Below the pieces are notes generated by a model, which was given only the letters and a program-made list of their open reading frames with translations, was not told the origin of the DNA and did no database searches. A stretch of 64,000 nucleotides of DNA from Neoarius graeffei. Lineage: Eukaryota > Chordata > Actinopteri > Siluriformes > Ariidae. This document shows positions 56,673 to 64,000 of this stretch, one piece after another. The stretch lies in the NCBI RefSeq assembly GCF_027579695.1, contig NC_083586.1, forward strand, positions 8,432,001-8,496,000, written 5' to 3'. The position numbers and the translations under genes are program-made. Position 1 is the first letter of the stretch, and each line of letters opens with the position of its first letter.

Positions 56673-57470
56673 CTAGAATATATTCAAAGGGGTGACACAT
56701 TAGTAGATACTCATTTACTTCCAAGGCTGTGAAACTACAACAATGCATAAGACAACATGAGAAAAATTCACTGCCAATTAGGTTAACTGGTAAAATTGTG
56801 TGTATAATTTATGACAAATTAACATTCAATCAATCAAAATTTATTTAAGGAGGAGACAGTTCATAAGGAACTTCTTCCAGAATCAATATGACGTAAGGTT
56901 CTAAGCTGCCATGTCTATGAGCTGCCGTGCCCCTTTAGGAGACTAGCGGGGGTTCAGAATGAATGGAGTTTAATGGGGAAATTTTAAAAAGTGAAGCCCA
57001 TTTAGGAGACCGGAATTCCACTTTGTTGCATTGGTGACGAGTAGAACGATTTATCTTGGTTACCATATTGAAATCTTTGGTATAGGGGTCCATAGCAATG
57101 CACAATTTAGAAAAGGCTTAATCAGTCATGTAAAACGGCCTGTTATGATCCAATATTCTTTCACATTTGCTGAATAAACGGCAGAAAAATGATGAAGAAG
57201 GCACTTAACTGTAGTACAATCAACATCCTGTTTTGAGTAGGGGTGGCTCTTTTACCACACAGGCCTGATTATCTTAGTTACCGTAATTAGGTATAGCAGG
57301 TCTTTTCTGGTTAAACATTACTCATGATTACCCAGACATTGAAATTGAACTGTAACATTGAAAACTACTGACATCCCTAAAAATAATGAAATTACTTAAA
57401 ACTAAAACTTTAAACTAAAACTTTAAACTAAAACTTTAAACTAAAGTTTTATCTGACCACTGCAACTTAC
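56673..57470. other. RING-gene intron 2
   Basis: Between the acceptor at 56673 (TATATTCTAG on the minus strand) and the GTAAGT donor at 57470. It contains a 12-bp tandem repeat AACTAAAACTTT at about 57398-57446. Confidence 0.65.
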
Positions 57471-57684
57471 CTCTGATATGATTTTGACTGTGTGGCCCTT
57501 GGGGGTAGGCCTACTGATACACTTGAAGTGGAGGATGCACTGGCACCTTGATGAGCAAAGGCAAAGTGTGGTTCGGGCGAAGGCTGGGGTTCGGAGGCTG
57601 CTCTGTGCACCTCATACTGGGCTCGGGGTGTCAAATCCACTGAGCTGAAGTACCCGTTCGACGGAAACACAGCCATGTTAGAAG

Positions 57685-59043
57685 CAGGGCTTTGAACCAG
57701 AATTTTTTTCCTATTGGTTCGTTCCGAACAGAAACGGAATTTTAACGTTTCCCGTTTTGGGTTCCACCATTAAATAGACATTCCCGAACCGGTTAGAACA
57801 AAAAATATTTCGTTCCCGGAACGGTTAATTACGTTCCCTGTCAGCTGTTTAACAAATGGCTATAAAGTTATGTCTCTGTCTCATCCAGCTTAAGCCAAAT
57901 GTAGGCTAATTCTATTACAACCTTCATTAAATAAGACAAGAAATAATTAAAAACAATTATTATTTCAAATGTTGGCGATTTGGATTCTCAGTATGTCTTC
58001 CCATCTACACAAACAGAAAAAGTGCCAAAAATAAAAGATAATTCGTTTAGTGTGTTACCAAAGGCTAGTCAGGCCCTATAGAGGGCTACCGCATGACGTC
58101 ACCGCGCCGCGAGATTTTGTTAGGCGCCATATTGGAAGACCAAGTACACATCTATGCAAGTACATACATACATAAAACAAACTACACCTGAAATGTAGCC
58201 AGGGCCGGTTCTGCCCTAATCTGGACCCAGGTGCAACATCACGCAACCCCCCCCAAAAAAAAAACAAAAAACACCAGTCTAAATCAGGACAACCATCACA
58301 TAACTATAACTATAAACATTTTATATCAACTATTTTAACTAAATGGGCTATAATAAATAAGCCTGCAGGCAGCCACGGCGGGCTGCCTCAGAAAAGTAAC
58401 CATTCAATGACAACTGAAAGCCTGCAGCCACGGCGGGCTGCCTTAAAAAGTAACCATTTGTCCTACCTTAAAACTCGTTTTGCATTTTCTGCCTCCTTTT
58501 TTGTATTTTCAACCCTCCGTTTATTTTCTTTCCTTTTCTGAAAACCCGATTTGTGTCCAGACATTTTGTTCTGCTACCAACGAACTAACTCATCAGGTCT
58601 CGTCTCTCGAGTCTGCGATGATTCCCGTGGGAAGGGCAACAACTGATACATTTTTACAAACAGCCAATAGGGAGGTTGCATCGTTCAGGCTCTTCTTTGC
58701 TCAGACACTCAGTAATGTACTTACTCACTTATTATCATGTGGAGACGTGATAGTAGTCCACCTTCCCGCTCTCTCCATTCAGTCAGCGAACGTCACACAG
58801 GAAGTGAACCCCAGCGGGTCATAGAAACTTGCGCAGGAGAAGAATGGCTTTTTTATTTGTAGGCTATGGAAACTTTGAGGAACGAAATAAAAACCGGTAT
58901 TAACCGGTTACCATTATTTTTAATAAGTGTTTCTGTTCCGGAACATAAAAAATAATAAAGTTTCTGGTTTCGTTTCTGTTCCATGTGAAATAGAAAAAGT
59001 TCCCGGTTTTCGTTTTCATTCCTTGAACCGGTTCAAAGCCCTG
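57685..59043. mobile_element. Non-autonomous hAT inserted in RING-gene exon 2
   Basis: Ends CAGGGCTTTGAACC and GGTTCAAAGCCCTG, with the 8-bp duplication GTTAGAAG at 57677-57684 and 59044-59051. Subterminal GAACAGAAACG-like words are inverted. It contains a GGGCCGGTTCTGCCC word at 58201, perhaps the end of another hAT. No transposase is seen. The target is coding sequence (SVFLTDASN|MAVFPSNG). Confidence 0.94.
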
Positions 59044-59399
59044 GTTAGAAGCATCAGTGAGAAACACAGATGATGCTGAAACCTTCAACATAGAAAAAAA
59101 CCACACACACGTCACCAGAGTGTACAGACCCGGCCCTTACCAATTTGACACCCTAGGCAAGATTTTAGGTGGCGCCCCCTCCCCAGCACCAGTTAAAGCC
59201 ACTGATAGTGTATCTATACTAACAAGAAATGGAATAGCTTTGTCTTAAAACATTCTTTTATTTAAACAAAAAAATTGCACGTTCAAAATACTTAATTAAA
59301 GGCATTTAATAAAGAAATTGCACATTCAAAATATTTAATACTGAATTAAAGAAACAAATACAAAATATGAACTGAATATATGAAACATAATATAAATGG

Positions 59400-59744
59400 G
59401 GGGTGGCATGGTGGTGTAGTGGTTAGTGCTGTCGCCTCACAGCAAGAAGGTCCTGGGTTTGAGCCCCATGGCCGGCGAGGGCCTTTCTGTGTGGAGTTTG
59501 CATATTCTTCCTGTGTCCACGTGGGTTTCCTCTGGGTGCTCCGGTTTCCCCCACAGTCCAAAGACATGCAGGTTAGGTTAACTGGTGACTCTAAAGTGAG
59601 TGTGAATGGTTGTCTATGTGATGACCTGGCGACTTGTCCAGGGTGTACCCTGCCTTTTGCCCGTAGTCAGCTGGGATAGGCTCCAGCTTGCCTGCGACCC
59701 TGTAGGACAGGATAAAGTGGCTAGAGATAATGAGATGAGATGAG
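59400..59744 (+). mobile_element. tRNA-derived SINE, full length
   Basis: Main SINE family. The target duplication ATAATATAAATGG is at 59387-59399 and 59745-59757. Nested in the hAT. Confidence 0.93.
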
Positions 59745-60298
59745 ATAATATAAATGGCTTACATAAAGTATTACATTTACAGTACTCCCAAAATAAAAAA
59801 TGTAAACAAGTGTTGTAATTCGTAAATGCAATATAAATAAGGCATTGCACAAAATAAGATATTAAAGAAACCAGTGTGCATGAAAAATACAAGGATTTAT
59901 AAGTATAATATAGCATGTGTATAATATAATTTACAAGTATAATATAGCATGTGAGAATGCCAAGTTATGCTCTAACATTAATTATGTACACTGATATAAT
60001 GTTATCCATTGCTTTGCTGCATAGCCTAGAAAACAAGTGGTTAATGACGTTATCAATCATGGTTTTGCAACAGAAAAATAATATCGACATCATCTTTACT
60101 GAGTGTGACATTACCTCTGTCTTTGTCGCGTTTTTCCTCCTCTTCTTTCCTTTTCTTTCTCCCCTGGGCTCCTGACAATTTTGAACGTTTTGACATTTTT
60201 TCAGCTTGCATTAAAGCACGACCATCCTCCCCAAGTAGTAGTCTAGCATATGTAAAGCCTGGTCGGACGAGAGGGGGCGCCTTGGGAAAGTAACAGGT

Positions 60299-60300
60299 CT

Positions 60301-60339
<39 letters not shown>

Positions 60340-60364
60340 TATTATTATTATTATTATTATTATT
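60299..60364. repeat. (AAT)n/(ATT)n palindromic microsatellite
   Basis: A run of AAT directly followed by a run of ATT, so it can fold back on itself. Confidence 0.9.
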
Positions 60365-61629
60365 TACTGAATTCCTCACCACCCGCTCGGTGAGTTGCTT
60401 TTTTGTCCACTTCCTTTACAGGAGAGAAAGTGTGCCATTTATGCTATTTGTAAAGAGAACACATCTGAGTGCTTGTTTCGTTTCCCTGCAGTCTTGACGC
60501 ACTGAGATTGTTTCTTGTTTTCAACGAGTTTATTATATTTTCCTCCAGGAAGCTCTTCGCAACATGGTTGCTTGAATGAGCTGCTAAACTGTCATTTTAA
60601 TGAGAACACAGATCAACAAAGCAACTTTGTTTTATTAAAAAAAAAAACGTGCCAGGCACCATTGGAATATCTCGCTGCGAAACGTGTTCGGTGCATAAAA
60701 GACCTTTACTTCAGCCCAGACTGCTCAACGACACCGACAGACTGCTCCAAGTGCAGCCATATTAAAAACAAGCAACAGATCTATGTCAGTTATCTACGTT
60801 ATGCAAAAACACTCTTTAGCCAACAACACTTAGGCTATTACATGGCCAAAACAGAGAATAGCCGCGGATGCGCACTTGCGCGCCCGAAGACACACTATAG
60901 ACAGGGCAAACCACTGTTGAGTGCTTATTGTTTCATGATTAACAACCACCACCCCACCCCGCCCCGCTTTTTTTGACAAATCACACCCTGACTACATGCT
61001 TTGCTGTACAATTAAATTAGGCTAAGACATTATAATGCTGACTCGTTTTCAGAATAGTGGAAGTCATAATTTTTCTCCCCCCGTTTCTGCGCCCCTGGAT
61101 GGATGCAGTGCCCTTAGCATTTGCCTATATTGCCTATGCCACGGGCCGGCTCTGAGAGTGTACGTAGCACAGTACCTACACATACACCTCAATAAAACGT
61201 CATGATTTCATTTGTGATACGCAACTGTACCATCTAGCAGGCGCATACCATAAGCTTGAAAACAATTAAATACCTACATGTAACCGATTTTAATGCATCC
61301 CGTTTCTGTAACATAGCGGCTAGCCTATGACCATAGAGGGAAACGCGCTTGTAGCTATGCAAACTGCACAGTCCTGTTATTAGCAAATGCAGCCTAAGAA
61401 AGTGGTGTTTTTATTATTAACCTTACCTCAAAAATAGTTGCAATTTTGTGTGTTGACATGTCTTCTTCACGTAGATTCACCCGTTTAGGGCCTTTGAAGA
61501 CCATGTACTGCATAGCATCCATGATCCATGAACTCGCTGGAGGTCGATCTATCGTCATCATCTTCGTGTGTTGTAAGTGAGACATGAGTGAGTGTGAGCC
61601 AGGCGGTGTAATTTACTTCCGGGTGAAAT

Positions 61630-62016
61630 ATAGGATCATCTCATCTCATCTCATCTCATTATCTCTAGCCGCTTTATCCTTCTACAGGGTCGCAGGCAAG
61701 CTGGAGCCTATCCCAGCTGACTACGGGCGAAAGGCGGGGTACACCCTGGACAAGTCACCAGGTCATCACAGGGCTGACACATAGACACAGACAACCACTC
61801 ACATTCACACCTACGGTCAATTTAGAGTCACCAGTTAACCTAACCTGCATGTCTTTGGACTGTGGGGGAAACCGGAGCACCCGGAGGAAACCCACGCGGA
61901 CACGGGGAGAACATGCAAACTCCACACAGAAAGGCCCTCGCCGGCCCCGGGGCTCGAACCCAGGACCTTCTTGCTGTGAGGCGACAGCGCTAACCACTAC
62001 ACCACCGTGCCGCCCC
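61630..62016 (-). mobile_element. tRNA-derived SINE, full length, inverted
   Basis: The tail CTCATCTCATCTCAT is at the left and the head GGGGCGGCACGGTGGTGTAG ends near 62016. No clean target duplication was found. It lies between RING-gene exon 1 and the right terminal repeat, where the gene's promoter would be expected. Confidence 0.9.
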
Positions 62017-62110
62017 GGCAATACATTTCGAAAACAAAATAGAGCCATTTCTGCTTGTATTGTTTTAAATAAAACACCAAGCTGCACCCTTTTTTAAATG
62101 TAATTTTTCA

Positions 62111-62146
62111 TTCCAAAATAGAATAATGAATGAATGAAAAAGTACA
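62111..62146 (-). repeat. Right terminal inverted repeat of the 30.6-kb element
   Basis: Plus-strand reading opens TTCCAAAATAGAATAATG and ends GAAAAAGTACA. It is inverse to 31570-31605 apart from one base (G/A after TGTACTTTTTC). Confidence 0.85.
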
Positions 62147-62247
62147 TGGAAAAAAAAGATGGAGGGGAAAATAATTTTAAAAAGAATGACAAAAGAGAAA
62201 TGGAAGAATGGAAAAGGAATAGTTGAATAAAAATTTAAGGAATGCAA

Positions 62248-62282
<35 letters not shown>

Positions 62283-62646
62283 TGGGAAAAGCAGAAAAGA
62301 AAAAAAATAAAGTCACAAAAGCAACAAAAAAACAACAGAAGACAAGAAAAAAAAGATGGACGTCGGAGTGCGAGTTGAAGGTGAAGCTGTTGATTGATTT
62401 CTGTTGCACCCATTATGACATCATTAGCCATCAGTTGCAAATTAAGCTCTCCAATATTCCATGAGGATAAGTCTGTGGCAGTGGAGGAGGGAGCATGCAG
62501 GAGTTTTATGAGGTTATTGGGTCAGACAACCTAAATTTCATTTTTACAGCAAATATAAGTGATTTTTCAGCTAACAGTGTGCAAGGAACTGACGAAAAAA
62601 TGTCTCATGACAAAGCTAACCATACTTTAAAAGTGGAAGGAGCGTC
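62147..62646. other. Purine-rich flank and possible ORF1 start
   Basis: 62147-62350 is A/G-rich with a (GAAA)n run at 62248-62281, like the flank left of 31570. A short frame near 62491-62640 (MQEFYEVIGSDNLNFIFTAN...) may be the start of the ORF1 seen after 63470, parted from it by the LINE fragment. Weak. Confidence 0.45.
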
Positions 62647-63460
62647 TCAATAATAATAATAATAATAATAATGCATTTCATTTATAGGCACCTTTCAAAG
62701 CACTCAAGGACACCTTACAACACACAGTAAAAATCAAACATACAGTAGTAACAATGCAACAAGACATCAAAGCATAAAATACAAAATAATAAAATCAAAT
62801 TGCAAAAGTCATTAGTGCTGAAGTCAGACAGAATAGGCAAGTCTGAAAAGGTGTGTTTTAAGTTGGGATTTGAAGGTTAGAAGAGAGTCAGTATTACGAA
62901 TGTAGAAGGGAATTCCAGAGTTGAGGGACAATGTGACTGAAGGCTCTAAATGCCATGGTACTCAAATGAGCTGGAGGTGGAACAAGATTGATGGAAGAAG
63001 AGGATCTAAGAGTATGAGAAGGTGTGCAGATGTGAAGTAAGTCAGAGAGATATGGAGGTGCTAGGTTATGAAGTGTCTTAAAAGTGTGAAGCAGAATCTT
63101 GTAACTGATATGGTATTTAACAGGAAGTTGCTGGAGGACAGGATTGACATGTTCTACTGAAGTGTTCTGGTAATGATATGGGCAGCTGAATAATAAACCA
63201 GCTGAACTTTATGTAGGAGTTTCTGAGGAAAACTAGAGAGGATAGAGTTGCAGGAATCAATGTGAGATGTAACTAAGACATGTCTAAGAATAGCAGTGCT
63301 ATGAGGTATAAAACAGGCATATGGTAAACGATTGATATTGTGTAGATGAAAATATGCAGACCGAGTAATGTTACTGAGTTTGAGAAAATTAGAGGTCAAC
63401 CAAGAATTAATTTCCAGTAAACAATCACAAAGGGAAGAAAAAGTGACTGCTAATCTAAAC
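62647..63460 (-). mobile_element. L2/CR1-like LINE 3' fragment
   Basis: On the minus strand it reads the RT C-terminal block (ITRSAYFHLHNINRLPYACF, VTSHIDSCNSILSSFPQKLL, HKVQLVYYSAAHIITRTLQ) and ends with TGTAAGGTGTCCTTGAGTGC...AAATGCATT and (ATT)n. It is 5'-truncated and its coding part is disrupted. Confidence 0.85.
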
Positions 63461-63469
63461 ACAGCTCAT

Positions 63470-64000
63470 TGGAGTCATTATCTTTCTGTTATCACTTCTC
63501 TGCTTCCCAAAACTCCAAAGAAACTTACACCTCCAAAGAAAGCAAGGGCAAGCAATTTATCTACAGAAAATGACATCCTGGAACCTATTGCTGCCTTTTC
63601 AGTGAAGTATGATAAAATGTTTAAGGAAATCTCTCACATAGAGAGGTCTGCTGAAGTTCACTTGGAAAGTTTGCAAACCATTTCTTTTACCATACATCAG
63701 CTGGTGTAGGAGGTTAGCCAACAAAAAGAAACAAATGACCTGCATGGAAGGAGAGATATAAGCACTGAAATAAAGAACAAAAAGCTGAAAACAGGTTTGG
63801 CAGATCATCAGTATATTAAAAGATGGTGCATAGTGTAAAGAAGATAGAAGGTGAGGCTATCAGGACAATCACCACTGAGGTATTTGAGATGATTTCTCCT
63901 AAACTGAGTAGCAAATTCATGAAAGTGGTTGATGTTGTTCACCCTATGGGTCCCAAAAGAGAGCATCATTGCCATCAAGTTATCATACTGTTCTCTGTGC
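63470..64000 (+). pseudogene. Probable L1/Tx1-type ORF1 fragment, runs off the window
   Basis: A frame from about 63470 to 63709 reads ...SVITSLLPKTPKKLTPPKKA and IAAFSVKYDKMFKEISHIER, looking like the basic linker and coiled coil of a fish L1/Tx1 ORF1 protein, an RNA-binding chaperone. After a TAG at 63707 the similarity seems to go on in other frames to VVDVVHPMGPKREHHCHQVI near 63940, which resembles the VDVVHRLG...RQVIIQF motif of that protein. It is therefore broken. The right part is outside the window. Assignment is by motif memory only. Confidence 0.5.

Larger units (their letters stand above)
59125..61154. mobile_element. Non-autonomous hAT in RING-gene intron 1
   Basis: Ends CAGACCCGGCCCTTACC and GGCATAGGC...GGCCGGCTCTG (inverse CAGAGCCGGCCCGTGGC). 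The 8-bp duplication AGAGTGTA is at 59117-59124 and 61155-61162. A SINE (59400-59744) and an (AAT)/(ATT) palindrome (60299-60364) lie inside. Weak open stretches near 60515-60976 may be decayed transposase; I cannot confirm that. Confidence 0.92.
47213..61585 (-). pseudogene. RING/U-box-like companion gene of the element, spliced, disrupted
   Basis: Exons on the minus strand: 61585-61437 (MDAMQYMVFKGPKRVNLREE...KIATIFE, GTAAGG donor); 59092-59044 plus 57684-57471 (VSASSVFLTDASN, MAVFPSNGYFSSVDLTPRAQ, GTAAGT donor), one exon split by a hAT; 56672-56482 (SVFMAELVNGRLQPNRMLVI...LILTDGQGNEILDSE); 48154-47955 (YEKIEEVVMAAQSLTDVTDA...FSCCVCK); 47406-47213 (GPVMDPMLATCCRAILGCKT...LRCRADN, stop TAA). 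The junctions keep frame except that one exon between 56482 and 48154 was not found. The last two exons form a C-x2-C, C-C, C-x2-C, C-x2-C cluster like a RING or U-box, hinting at a ubiquitin-ligase role, which is inference. It is convergent with the transposase and within the same terminal repeats. I recall this family from fish genomes without a known function. Confidence 0.75.
31570..62146 (+). mobile_element. Large TIR-bounded element with integrase and RING genes
   Basis: The left end 31570-31605 (TGTACTTTTTCGTTCATTCA...) and the right end 62111-62146 are inverted copies with one mismatch seen over 36 bases. Between them lie two convergent intron-containing genes: a DDE integrase-type transposase on + (31873-46632) and a RING/U-box-like protein on - (61585-47213). 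Subtracting recognisable later insertions (about 22 kb) leaves some 8-9 kb. The combination resembles eukaryotic integrase-type DNA transposons such as IS3EU or Ginger; which one I cannot settle. No clear target duplication is visible, but both flanks are purine-rich. Both genes are now disrupted, so this is a dead copy. Confidence 0.75.

Noticed and set aside
60515-60976. 153-codon ORF inside the hAT at 59125-61154
   Set aside because: A Cys-x-Cys patch is present but no transposase motif could be recognised; not supported as a gene.
62065-62440. Phe/Leu-rich minus-strand ORFs
   Set aside because: Direct translations of the GAAA/AAAG-rich DNA; simple sequence.
1-64000. CRISPR arrays, rRNA, bacterial operons or riboswitches
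   Set aside because: None seen; introns, SINEs and LINEs show a vertebrate nuclear genome.

Overview
The window looks like nuclear DNA of a ray-finned (teleost) fish. It carries fish-type tRNA-derived SINEs whose tails read GATGAGATGAG, L2-type and R4/Dong-like LINEs, a Penelope-like element, Tc1, hAT, Harbinger and P-element DNA transposons, Ty3/gypsy elements including an integrase-before-RT (Gmr1-like) type, and spliced genes with GT/AG junctions. Almost the whole window is transposable-element DNA. The only host-gene piece I recognise is an exon that looks like exon 1 of the Wnt co-receptor gene ryk (50048-50273, +).

Layout. (1) 1-10682: a minus-strand retroviral fossil with gag-like and env-like remains and very long LTRs. 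The right LTR is split by a nearly full-length minus-strand LINE (6152-9943), and a SINE sits in the internal part. (2) 10810-11848: two SINEs, then about 1.3 kb with nothing recognised. (3) 13180-23246: a minus-strand Ty3/gypsy chromovirus fossil bounded by ~410-bp LTRs. It is invaded by a hAT fragment, which itself holds a Tc1 element, and by an apparently whole Penelope-like element (19387-22012) with a 13-bp target duplication. (4) 24258-28973: a SINE split by a 4.4-kb L2 LINE. (5) 28974-31569: low-complexity DNA with a degraded Tc1 fragment.

(6) 31570-62146: the main discovery. Matching 36-bp inverted repeats, opening TGTACTTTTTC, bound a 30.6-kb block. Inside are two convergent, intron-bearing genes: a DDE integrase-type transposase on + (exons from 31873 to 46632) and a RING/U-box-like zinc protein on - (exons from 61585 down to 47213). 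I read this as one ancient gene-bearing DNA transposon (IS3EU- or Ginger-like) of roughly 8-9 kb before later insertions. Those insertions include a LINE; a hAT (8-bp TSD) that holds a 7-kb Harbinger, which in turn holds an R4/Dong-like LINE, a Penelope-type foldback and two MITEs; a hAT MITE; a P element; the Gmr1-like LTR element; two further hATs; and several SINEs. The ryk-like exon also lies inside this block, in an intron of the RING gene, which suggests gene capture or a rearrangement.

(7) 62147-64000: purine-rich DNA, an L2-like LINE 3' fragment, and a probable L1/Tx1-type ORF1 fragment that runs off the right end.

Most positions of termini and splice sites were read directly from the bases. 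Family names rest on remembered protein motifs and could not be searched here.
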